Shown: positions 1-6,824 of the stretch, piece after piece
How the letters are laid out: each line of letters starts with the position of its first letter
Position numbering within the stretch: position 1 is the first letter of the stretch
From: Lysobacterales bacterium
Lineage (GTDB): Bacteria; Pseudomonadota; Gammaproteobacteria; Xanthomonadales; SZUA-36
Assembly (NCBI GenBank): GCA_013002505.1
Contig: JABDJL010000166.1
Coordinates: forward strand, 1 to 33,481
Length of the DNA stretch: 33,481 nt
Direction: 5' to 3'
Program-made: the position numbers and the translations under genes
The notes under the pieces: model-generated
The model's input: only the letters and a program-made list of their open reading frames with translations
Databases searched by the model: none
Told to the model about the DNA's origin: nothing

Positions 1-1
1 A

Positions 2-589
2 CTGGAGCTGTTTCTTTCCGGTCACTACTTTGAATTGCTGTCCGAACTGAAAAAGCGAAACAAGCGAATATTCGCCGACCTGAAACTGTTCGACATTCCG
101 GCAACCGTGGCCGCGGCGGTGCGCCAGTTGGCACGCCATGAGCTTGATTTCTGCACCGTGCATGGCAACGACGGCATGTTACGTGCGGCAGCCGAAGCAA
201 AAGGCGGCATGAAAATACTCGCAGTAACAGCGCTGACCAGTCTTGACCAGGGCGACCTCGATGACCTGGGTTTCCAGTGCGACGCCGAAACGCTGGTGCT
301 GTCACGGGCCAGGCGCGCACTGGCCATCGGGTGTGATGGCGTGGTCTCCTCCGGCCTTGAAGTGCCAAAACTGCGGCAGGAAGTGGACCACGGCTTGATT
401 ACAGTTGTGCCCGGGATCCGCCCTGTCAGTAACGACGATGACCAGCAGCGGGTGGTGACGCCAGCCCGCGCGATTCACAACGGTGCTGACTACCTCGTCG
501 TGGGCCGGCCGATTCGCAGCGCCACACGCCCCGCAGAGGCAGCCGAAGCCATTCAGCGACAAATTGCCGAAGCGATCGATACACTTTAA
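2..589 (+). CDS. pyrF: Orotidine 5'-phosphate decarboxylase, 5'-truncated by window edge
   Basis: PyrF decarboxylates orotidine monophosphate to UMP, the last step of de novo pyrimidine synthesis, in the cytosol. The reading frame is already open at base 2 and runs to a TAA at 587-589, so the true start lies upstream of the window; about 195 codons are visible of a usual 230-240. The signature stretch FADLKLFDIPATV near visible residue 22 carries the Asp-Lys-x-x-Asp catalytic set of the family. Near the C-terminus, VVPGIRP and the later DYLVVGRPIR match the phosphate-binding loops of the TIM barrel. No gene follows closely: the next confident gene, plsB, starts 320 bases downstream. Identity is secure; only the N-terminus is missing. 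Confidence 0.95.
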   Translation: MELFLSGHYFELLSELKKRNKRIFADLKLFDIPATVAAAVRQLARHELDFCTVHGNDGMLRAAAEAKGGMKILAVTALTSLDQGDLDDLGFQCDAETLVLSRARRALAIGCDGVVSSGLEVPKLRQEVDHGLITVVPGIRPVSNDDDQQRVVTPARAIHNGADYLVVGRPIRSATRPAEAAEAIQRQIAEAIDTL

Positions 590-610
590 TCACCCTCACA
601 TTTCATTGCT

Positions 611-629
611 TGTCAAAAACCTGTTGACA
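611..629. promoter_or_regulatory. Operator-like inverted repeat over a -35 box
   Basis: TGTCAA (611-616) and TTGACA (624-629) form a 6-7-6 inverted repeat, and the right half is itself a consensus -35 hexamer. A second TTGACA lies at 641-646 and a perfect 8 bp palindrome ACACGTGT at 654-661. The layout resembles a repressor site overlapping a promoter. The protein that might bind is unknown, and a repeat this short can occur by chance. Confidence 0.3.
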
Positions 630-653
630 ACTATTAAGTATTGACATTACGAT
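624..653 (+). promoter_or_regulatory. Candidate sigma-70 promoter downstream of pyrF
   Basis: TTGACA at 624-629 and TACGAT at 648-653 (4 of 6 matches) are separated by 18 bases. A second TTGACA at 641-646 has only a weak partner near 665-670. Either could start a short transcript that ends at the terminator at 734-765. The -35 boxes are perfect but the -10 boxes are poor, so this stays a candidate. Confidence 0.35.
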
Positions 654-659
654 ACACGT

Positions 660-766
660 GTAACTACATAAAAGAACAAATAAAAAGTATTTCTCAAATT
701 TCCATACCGATCCTCTCCGGCTCTGCCGGACTTCCGGGCGGGCCTCGTGCCCGACCCGGATTTTTA
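660..766 (+). ncRNA. Candidate small RNA between pyrF and plsB
   Basis: Promoter-like boxes at 624-653 or 641-670 are followed by an AT-rich single-stranded stretch, a hairpin at 716-730 (TCCGG stem, five-base loop), and then a terminator hairpin with a T run at 734-765. That gives a predicted transcript of roughly 90-105 bases. I do not recognise a known RNA family. The alternative is that the hairpins are simply the pyrF terminator, 145 bases past its stop codon. The 5' end is approximate. Confidence 0.3.
734..765 (+). terminator. Rho-independent terminator
   Basis: CCGGGCGGGC (734-743) pairs with GCCCGACCCGG (749-759) around a five-base loop, with one bulged A, and is followed by TTTTT at 761-765. 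A smaller hairpin lies directly upstream at 716-730. It would end transcription coming from pyrF or from the candidate small RNA. Confidence 0.7.
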
Positions 767-844
767 ATGCCTGACAATACTGAATCGGATGGCCCGTCTG
801 TCCAACGCACAACGGCTGAACCGTTGCTGTCGACACATGTGCCC

Positions 845-873
845 TTAACAGCCAGCCCCCGCATGGCTAGAAT
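845..873 (+). promoter_or_regulatory. Probable plsB promoter
   Basis: TTAACA (845-850) and TAGAAT (868-873) each match the sigma-70 consensus at five of six positions with the ideal 17-base spacer. The predicted start near 880 leaves a leader of about 33 bases before the plsB ATG at 913. Confidence 0.6.
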
Positions 874-912
874 GGCCGCATCGCCCACCGTGCGCACAGG
901 CATCGTTTTTCG

Positions 913-3444
913 ATGAGCCAGCCCGCAAGTCACACGAAGTTTTTTAGCAAGTTGCGCATCCGCTGGCATTTGCTGTTACGTGCAATACTGCACTGGTGGG
1001 TCAGTGCGCGTGCCCTGCCCGACCTCGATGGCGAGTTCGGAGCCCAGGCGGGCAAGCCAGTGTGCTATGTCATGGATGACTATGCCCTGTCCTCGGTGCT
1101 GATTCTTGACCGGATCTGCCAGCAACAGGAAATCGCACGGCCGCTTTACCCGATGCACGGCGTTAAAGGCGAAAACCGGGCTTATGCCGTTTTGCGGCGG
1201 CTCAAGGGCCTGATCATCAGGCGCCCTTCGACACGGCGTTCGTCGGACGTGCTGAAACGGCTCGTTGACCTGGCCTATGCGCAGCCAGGCCTCGATATCC
1301 AACTGGTGCCCGTGACCGTGTTCGTCGGCCGGGCCCCCGACAAAACCACCGGCCTGGCAAAGGTCCTGTTCGCCGAGAACTGGCAAGTCGCCGGCCGCCT
1401 GCAGCGATTGTTCAGCACGCTGATCAACGGCCGCGACACGCTGGTCCAGTTCAGCAGGCCGATTTCTCTGACCGAACTCGCCCAAGAAAACCTGGGATCC
1501 AGCCGCAGCCTGCGAAAAGTTTCGCGGATACTTCGCATGCATTTCCGTCGCGTTCGAATCGCGGCGATCGGGCCCGACCTGTCTCACCGCCGGATGCTGA
1601 TTGACAAGCTCATGAAGACCCCGGCGGTGCGCAATGCCATCGCCGAGGAGGCCCGGCACAAGAACATCAGTGTCGAGCAGGCTGCAAAGATAGCGCGCAA
1701 AAACGCCATGGAGATCGCGGCTGACTATTCGTACACCTTTATACGCATTGCCTCGATGACCATTGCCTGGTTCACCGGTAAAGTGCTCAGCGGCATCCGG
1801 CTGAATGGCCTTGATGACTTCAAGGCCAGTGCACTGGATTACGAGATCGTCTATGTACCCTGCCACCGCAGCCACCTGGATTACATGCTGTTGTCCTACC
1901 TGTTACACCAGAACGGGTGGGTCTCACCGCATATCGCCGCCGGCCTTAACCTGAACCTGCCGGTGCTGGGCGCATTCTTGCGCAAGGGAGGTGCTTTTTA
2001 CCTGCGCCGCACGTTCCGTTCACAGAAGCTGTACGCGACGGTCTTCAACGAATATCTCAGTGCCATCCTGGCACAGGGTGTTTCGATCGAATATTTCATA
2101 GAGGGAACACGCAGCCGGACCGGCAGGCTTTTGCCGCCCAAGGCCGGAATGCTGGCCATGACGGTCAAGGGCTACCTGCACTCGCCCGTCCGGCCAATCA
2201 TGTTTCAGCCGGTGTATATCGGCTATGAGCAGGTGCTTGAAGGCGCCGCGTATACGCGGGAATTGTCGGGTAAAGCCAAGCGCTCGGAGCGCCTCAGCGA
2301 CCTGTTCAAAGTGCTTGGTGTGCTGGGAAAGGATCACGGCGAGGCGGTGGTCAGTTTCGGAAAACCCATCTACCTGGACAAGCTCCTGGAGCAGCGCGAT
2401 CCGCACTGGCGCCAGGTCACCGGGCCGGGCCGCGACAAGGCACCCTGGACATCGGACCTGATCGACGATCTCGGGACACGCATCATGACGCGCATCAATG
2501 CTTGCGCCGATGTTAACCCCATAGGCTTGCTGGCCATGGTATTGCTGGGTACCGCGCGCCTCGCGCTGGGCGAACGCGACCTGCTGGATCAGCTCGTCCT
2601 GTACAAGGAATTGCTGTCCAGGGGAGATTATTCAAGCCGCGTCACGCTGACCGACATGCAGGCTGAAGAGATCATCGAGTACGGGCTGGCGCGGGGATTC
2701 CTGCAGCGTATCGAACACCCACTTGGCAACATGGTCGCCCTGGATCCTGACCAGGCAGTCGAACTGACCTATGCGCGCAACAACATTACACACCTGTTTG
2801 TTGCACCGTCGCTGGTGGCCTGCTGCTTTCTCAACCAGAAAAGCTTCGAGATCGCCAAGCTCGAATTCATTGCCAATGCCATTTACCCGTTCCTGAAGAC
2901 GGAGTGGTTTCTGCCATGGACGCGCGAGGGCTTCATCGAAGCCGTCCGCGCCAGCGTCGCCCACATGACGTCACTGGGCCTGGTCAGCCCGAATAAGAAT
3001 GGCACCAAGCTGGTCCGCGCTTCGGGCGGTTCGGACAAGGCCGGACAATTGTCGCTACTCGCCCAATGCCTGCTGCAGACACTGGAGCGTTACTTCATCA
3101 CCATTGCATTGTTGTCGCGTCACGGGTCGGCCGTACTGAGCCGCGCCGAACTGGAGCTGTTATGCATCCAGACTGCGCAGCGCATTTCGAGGCTGTATGG
3201 TTTCGAAGCCCCGGATTTTTACGATCGAAACCTGTTCAGGCAGTTCATCAGCGAGTTGCGCAAGCACCGTGTGCTGACCAACGACGATGACGGATTAATG
3301 AAATTTGACGAACGCCTCGACGATATCTCATTCCATGCGCGTTACATTTTGCGCAAGGAAATCCGGCTGGTCATCATGCGCCTCGCATCGCAGACCATAG
3401 ACGGCGCTGACAACAAGGAACCCGCGGTCCAGGAAGTGGCCTGA
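913..3444 (+). CDS. plsB: Glycerol-3-phosphate acyltransferase PlsB
   Basis: PlsB acylates sn-glycerol 3-phosphate at position 1, using acyl-ACP or acyl-CoA, as the first committed step of phospholipid synthesis at the inner membrane. The 843-residue product is close to the usual 800-830 residues. The catalytic HxxxxD box is H318-RSHL-D323, the block EGTRSR at 397-402 is the glycerol-phosphate binding motif, and FQPVYIGYE further on is the fourth conserved block. The ATG at 913 has no clear Shine-Dalgarno sequence, but a good promoter lies 40 bases upstream and the N-terminus has family-like length. The gene stands alone on the plus strand, converging with the YdcH-like gene 17 bases beyond its stop. 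PlsB of this type is typical of Gammaproteobacteria; most other bacteria use PlsX/PlsY alone. Confidence 0.97.
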   Translation: MSQPASHTKFFSKLRIRWHLLLRAILHWWVSARALPDLDGEFGAQAGKPVCYVMDDYALSSVLILDRICQQQEIARPLYPMHGVKGENRAYAVLRRLKGLIIRRPSTRRSSDVLKRLVDLAYAQPGLDIQLVPVTVFVGRAPDKTTGLAKVLFAENWQVAGRLQRLFSTLINGRDTLVQFSRPISLTELAQENLGSSRSLRKVSRILRMHFRRVRIAAIGPDLSHRRMLIDKLMKTPAVRNAIAEEARHKNISVEQAAKIARKNAMEIAADYSYTFIRIASMTIAWFTGKVLSGIRLNGLDDFKASALDYEIVYVPCHRSHLDYMLLSYLLHQNGWVSPHIAAGLNLNLPVLGAFLRKGGAFYLRRTFRSQKLYATVFNEYLSAILAQGVSIEYFIEGTRSRTGRLLPPKAGMLAMTVKGYLHSPVRPIMFQPVYIGYEQVLEGAAYTRELSGKAKRSERLSDLFKVLGVLGKDHGEAVVSFGKPIYLDKLLEQRDPHWRQVTGPGRDKAPWTSDLIDDLGTRIMTRINACADVNPIGLLAMVLLGTARLALGERDLLDQLVLYKELLSRGDYSSRVTLTDMQAEEIIEYGLARGFLQRIEHPLGNMVALDPDQAVELTYARNNITHLFVAPSLVACCFLNQKSFEIAKLEFIANAIYPFLKTEWFLPWTREGFIEAVRASVAHMTSLGLVSPNKNGTKLVRASGGSDKAGQLSLLAQCLLQTLERYFITIALLSRHGSAVLSRAELELLCIQTAQRISRLYGFEAPDFYDRNLFRQFISELRKHRVLTNDDDGLMKFDERLDDISFHARYILRKEIRLVIMRLASQTIDGADNKEPAVQEVA

Positions 3445-3461
3445 GCACGGTCGGGAGGGCT

Positions 3462-3668
3462 TCAGGCGTCGAGGTCCGGAATCAGGAGTGACTCAAGGTG
3501 CTCTATCCAGTCCTTGAGCTTCAATTTTCGTTTTTTCAGCCGCCGCATCATTAACTGGTCTCTCCACGGCTCCAGGGTAAGGCGGTTGATGGCCTCGTCC
3601 AGGTCGCGGTGCTCCTCTCGCAACTCGATCAGTTTCTGGACTATTTCTGCTGGATTGTTGGTATCCAC
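3462..3668 (-). CDS. YdcH-like DUF465 small protein
   Basis: This 68-residue protein is highly charged and predicted almost wholly helical, with the family signature RLTLEPWRDQLMMRRLKKRKLKLKD spread over residues about 29-53 (given here in outline: a basic LKKRKLKLKD core after an acidic first half). DUF465 proteins are short coiled-coil proteins of unknown function that are common in Proteobacteria. The start is a GTG at 3666-3668, preceded by AGGTGG at a normal distance; a longer frame upstream lies in a different register. It sits alone, convergent with plsB and divergent from the TRAP binding-protein gene, and has its own extended -10 promoter. Confidence 0.85.
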   Translation of the reverse strand: MDTNNPAEIVQKLIELREEHRDLDEAINRLTLEPWRDQLMMRRLKKRKLKLKDWIEHLESLLIPDLDA

Positions 3669-3723
3669 AAGCCACCTGCAGCACGGCCGGCATTTTGTTG
3701 CGGCTGTTCATGTGCGGCCTGTC

Positions 3724-3732
3724 ACTATAGCA
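3724..3732 (-). promoter_or_regulatory. Extended -10 promoter for the YdcH-like gene
   Basis: On the minus strand the bases read TGCTATAGT, a TGn-extended -10 box with five of six consensus matches in the hexamer. The -35 region is poor, which extended -10 promoters tolerate. The predicted start near 3717 gives a leader of about 50 bases before the GTG at 3668. Confidence 0.45.
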
Positions 3733-3800
3733 TTACACGCTTGTGCAAACGAAGCAGCCGGGCTGTACAGCGGCTGCTGTAACCACGGCCAGGTGAGAAT

Positions 3801-4904
3801 ATGGATCGCAGAAAATTTGTCAGGACCGCAGGCATGGCGGGCGTCGCCGGTTTCGCAGCGGCATGCGGGCGTGACGGCAGTCCCAACGCGCAGTGTGGTG
3901 ACGGAAGCGCCGCCAGTGGCGAGGTATTCGAATGGAAGATGGCGACGTCCTGGCCGCGTGATTTTCCCGGTCTCGGGGTCGGCGCTTCAAGGCTGGCCGA
4001 AAAAATCGGCAAACTGAGCAATGGCCGGCTCAAGGTTCGCCTGTTTGCAGCCAACGAACTGGTGCCACCATTCGAGGTCTTTGACGCTGTCGAGCGCGGC
4101 ACGGTGGAAATGGGCCACGCTGCGCCCTATTACTGGAAAGGCAAGGTGCCGGCCTGCCAGATTTTCGCCGGACCCCCGTTTGGCATGACTGCCCAGGAGC
4201 TTAACGGCTGGCTGTACTACGGCGGCGGCCTTGAGTTATGGCGCGAAGCGTATGCACCCTTCGGAATCATTCCATTCCCGGTCGGGAACTCCAGCATGCA
4301 AATGGGTGGCTGGTTCAATCGCCAGATTAACAGCCTCGACGATTTGCAAGGACTGGTCATGCGAATTCCGGGCATCGGTGGCGAGGTTTTGAATCGTGCC
4401 GGCGGCACCGCGATGAGCCTGCCCGGCGCCGAGATTTTTACCGCGCTGCAGACCGGGACCATCGATGCCACCGAGTGGGTCGGGCCATACAATGACCAGG
4501 CGTTCAGCCTGCCGCGCGCGGCCAAGCATTACTACTACCCGGGCTGGCACGAGCCTGGCACGGCGCTGGAAGGAATCGTCAATGCCGAAGCATATTCCGC
4601 ATTGCCAGACGATCTGCAACAGATTGTTGAAACTGCGTGCCAGGCCGCAACCATGGACATGCTGTCCGAGTTCATGGCCCGTAACGGAGACTCGCTGGCG
4701 CAAATGCGCGAGGCCGGCGTCGACATCCGCCCTTTCCCTGACGACGTGCTCGGCGAACTGAAACGCATCAGCCTGGAAGTCATGGAAGAATTGGCGCACA
4801 GCGACGAGATGTCGGCCAAGACCTGGAATTCGTTCAGAGCGTTCAGCGAGACCGTGCAGGGCTGGACCGACCTGTCGGAGAAGGCTTACCTGAACCAGAG
4901 GTAA
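3801..4904 (+). CDS. TRAP transporter substrate-binding protein (DctP/TakP family)
   Basis: This is the extracytoplasmic receptor of a tripartite ATP-independent periplasmic transporter, which captures an organic acid and hands it to the membrane permease. The N-terminus has a twin-arginine pattern, DRRKFVRTAG, then a short hydrophobic stretch and AAAC at 19-22, so it is probably Tat-exported and may be lipid-anchored at C22. Hallmark blocks follow: FEWKMATSWPRDFPG, then FEVFDAVERGTVEMGHAAPYYW (residues about 93-115), and the ligand-arginine block RIPGIGGEVLNRAGGT near 190. The length, 367 residues, and the motifs place it with keto-acid or carboxylate-binding members such as TakP; the true ligand cannot be read here. 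The ATG at 3801 follows AGGTGAG at five bases. The large permease gene lies convergently six bases beyond the stop rather than downstream on the same strand. Confidence 0.92.
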   Translation: MDRRKFVRTAGMAGVAGFAAACGRDGSPNAQCGDGSAASGEVFEWKMATSWPRDFPGLGVGASRLAEKIGKLSNGRLKVRLFAANELVPPFEVFDAVERGTVEMGHAAPYYWKGKVPACQIFAGPPFGMTAQELNGWLYYGGGLELWREAYAPFGIIPFPVGNSSMQMGGWFNRQINSLDDLQGLVMRIPGIGGEVLNRAGGTAMSLPGAEIFTALQTGTIDATEWVGPYNDQAFSLPRAAKHYYYPGWHEPGTALEGIVNAEAYSALPDDLQQIVETACQAATMDMLSEFMARNGDSLAQMREAGVDIRPFPDDVLGELKRISLEVMEELAHSDEMSAKTWNSFRAFSETVQGWTDLSEKAYLNQR

Positions 4905-4910
4905 TCCCTT

Positions 4911-6284
4911 CTAGCCGTACAGGCGCTCGGGCAGCCAGGTTGCGACCTCGGGCCATGCGGCCAACAAACCCAGCATCAGCAACTGGATGGCAATAAACGG
5001 CAGCACGCCACGGTAAATCGCGCTGGTCTGGACCGTGTCGGGTGTTACGCCACGAAGATAAAACAACGAAAATCCAAAGGGCGGGGTCAGGAATGATGTT
5101 TGCAGGTTGATCGCAATCATGACGCCCAGCCACACCGGGTCAATGCCCATGGCCAGCAGGACGGGCCCGACGATCGGCACGACAACGTAAGTAATCTCGA
5201 TGAAGTCGAGGACAAAGCCGAGCAGGAACATGGCCAGCATGACGATCAGCAGCGTGGTCGTCGTGCCACCCGGTAAACCCGTCAACAGGGCCTGGACCTG
5301 TTCGTCACCGCCATAACCCCTGAACACGAGGCTGAACAGCGAAGCGCCGATCAGGATCATGAACACCATCGCACTGATCTTGGCAGACTGGTACACCGTT
5401 TCGCGCAAGGTTTTACGATTGAGCCTGCCGCGCTGCCAGGCCAGCAACATCGCACCGACCGCGCCCACCGAGGCCGCCTCGGTGGGTGTTGCGATGCCTT
5501 TCAGAATCGAACCGAGCACGGCCACGATCAACAACAGTGGACCCGCCATCAGGCCCAACAGGCTCAGCAGGGACACGCGTTCTCCGTCAGTCGCCACGGC
5601 CGATGGCATGTGCTGTGGCCGCAACCACGCCAGGCCGACCAGGTAACACATGTACATGCCAACCAGCACAAAACCGGGAACCAGCGCGCCGGCAAACAAC
5701 TCCGCCACCGAAATGCTATCGGGACTGAAATTACCCATCTGTAACTGCGCTTGCTGGTAGGCATTGGACAGCACGTCGGCCAGCAGGATCAGGACGATCG
5801 AAGGCGGAATAATCTGGCCCAGCGTACCGGCCGCGCAGATGGCGCCGGTTGCCACCGAAGGCCGGTAATTGTGGCGCAACATGGTCGGCAGCGATAGCAA
5901 GCCCATCGTGACCACTGTTGCGCCCACGATACCGGTGCTCGCTGCCATCAGGGCGCCGACGATCATCACGGCGATACCCAGTCCGCCGGGAATTCTTCGC
6001 ATCAGCTGGGCGAGCGACTGCAGCAGCTGGTCGGCCAGCCTGGAGCGCTCCAGCATCACCCCCATGAAAACGAAAACAGGCACTGCGATCAGCGTTTCAT
6101 TGGTCATGATGCCAAACAGGCGGTTCGGAAAGGCCTCGAGAAAGACCGGGTCGAATATACCGGCAACTGTTCCCACTCCTGCGAACAACAGCGCCACGCC
6201 AGCCAGCGTGAACGCCACCGGGAAGCCGGCCATCAACGCAGCGCCAATGGCCAGGAAAAGGAACAGGGACATGAGCCCGCTCAT
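4911..6284 (-). CDS. TRAP transporter large permease (DctM family)
   Basis: This is the large membrane subunit of a TRAP transporter, which moves a solute with a sodium gradient. The 457-residue protein is hydrophobic throughout, with about 12 predicted membrane segments. Family blocks are visible: PVFVFMGVMLERS near residue 70, the serine/glycine-rich loop AASTGIVGATVVTMG near 115, and AAGTLGQIIPPSIVLILL near 150. A second inverted half contains TPTEAASVGAVGA. The ATG at 6284 fits; a second in-frame ATG lies four codons in. Its natural partners are a binding protein (the convergent gene at 3801-4904) and a four-helix DctQ subunit. No DctQ gene is found on either side, which is unusual. Confidence 0.93.
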   Translation of the reverse strand: MSGLMSLFLFLAIGAALMAGFPVAFTLAGVALLFAGVGTVAGIFDPVFLEAFPNRLFGIMTNETLIAVPVFVFMGVMLERSRLADQLLQSLAQLMRRIPGGLGIAVMIVGALMAASTGIVGATVVTMGLLSLPTMLRHNYRPSVATGAICAAGTLGQIIPPSIVLILLADVLSNAYQQAQLQMGNFSPDSISVAELFAGALVPGFVLVGMYMCYLVGLAWLRPQHMPSAVATDGERVSLLSLLGLMAGPLLLIVAVLGSILKGIATPTEAASVGAVGAMLLAWQRGRLNRKTLRETVYQSAKISAMVFMILIGASLFSLVFRGYGGDEQVQALLTGLPGGTTTTLLIVMLAMFLLGFVLDFIEITYVVVPIVGPVLLAMGIDPVWLGVMIAINLQTSFLTPPFGFSLFYLRGVTPDTVQTSAIYRGVLPFIAIQLLMLGLLAAWPEVATWLPERLYG

Positions 6285-6824
6285 GCTGTCGCGCGCTTCT
6301 TTTTCAGACTATTCACCGTTGTTTTTATTCCAAAAGTCGAAGCTGAACCATGAGCCAATACTACCCCGATCACCTTGACAAGTACGGATGACCGGAATTT
6401 TTTATACACAATTGTCGCCACTCCTCGGCAAATCATGGGTTTAATCTGTTTCGTAGCATCATGACCTGCAAAAGTTCATATATCTCTATGTTTATGTTGT
6501 ATATATTCGCTTTGTCTCAAATTCACCTGTTACGGCACGGTGTTGCTGTCCGTTGCGCGCCCGGCAGGTTCCTGATACTTACTAACAGAGTTATCCACAG
6601 CCTGTGCGGTGACCGGGCATGCATCGCAACGACTGGCTCAATACGGAATTCTGGCAACCGCCCGGCATTTCCTGGCGAAAGCTTTGCAGATGCGCTTTGC
6701 GTGGCCTGCACGGGGTAAGGCGCTCGAAGACCAAAGCTTTAATCCCCGCCACAAACGTTTAAAATAGCCGCCTCCCGGCTGCGATATCCGCTGGCGGTGC
6801 AGCCCCGGGCCGAAGGACCTTGTT
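6285..6824. other. dctM-argS intergenic region
   Basis: This 540-base gap has an AT-rich core (about 6400-6530), a perfect DnaA box at 6591-6599, and a plausible -10 box TAAAAT at 6760-6765 ahead of argS. On the minus strand, a TTGAGA at 6515-6520 with AT-rich sequence downstream could be the dctM promoter. Short open frames of 47-85 codons exist, but none has family-like features or a good ribosome binding site. No remnant of a DctQ gene was recognised. Confidence 0.6.
6591..6599 (+). promoter_or_regulatory. DnaA box (perfect consensus, single)
   Basis: TTATCCACA matches the DnaA consensus exactly and lies beside an AT-rich stretch. No second box is obvious nearby, so this is more likely a chance match, or a DnaA regulatory or titration site, than an origin. 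Confidence 0.4.

Larger units (their letters stand above)
590..912. other. pyrF-plsB intergenic region
   Basis: These 323 bases hold no convincing protein gene. They contain an AT-rich block (about 600-700) with two TTGACA hexamers, a GC-rich double hairpin ending in a T run (716-765), and a separate promoter for plsB (845-873). The short open frames here overlap one another on both strands and lack clear ribosome binding sites. Confidence 0.7.

Noticed and set aside
641-916. A 91-codon frame between pyrF and plsB.
   Set aside because: It runs through the terminator and the plsB promoter, has no ribosome binding site, and shows no family-like sequence.
976-1875. A 299-codon open frame on the minus strand inside plsB.
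   Set aside because: It lies opposite conserved plsB sequence and has no domain, promoter or ribosome binding site.
6591-6599. Replication origin at the DnaA box.
   Set aside because: Only one box is present, and dnaA, dnaN or gidA are not nearby.
6461-6718. An 85-codon plus-strand frame between dctM and argS.
   Set aside because: Its composition is irregular, it lacks a ribosome binding site and a domain, and it crosses the DnaA box in AT-rich non-coding sequence.
6619-6765. A short frame starting MHRNDWLN before argS.
   Set aside because: It has about 47 codons, no ribosome binding site and no similarity I can name; it overlaps the probable argS promoter.
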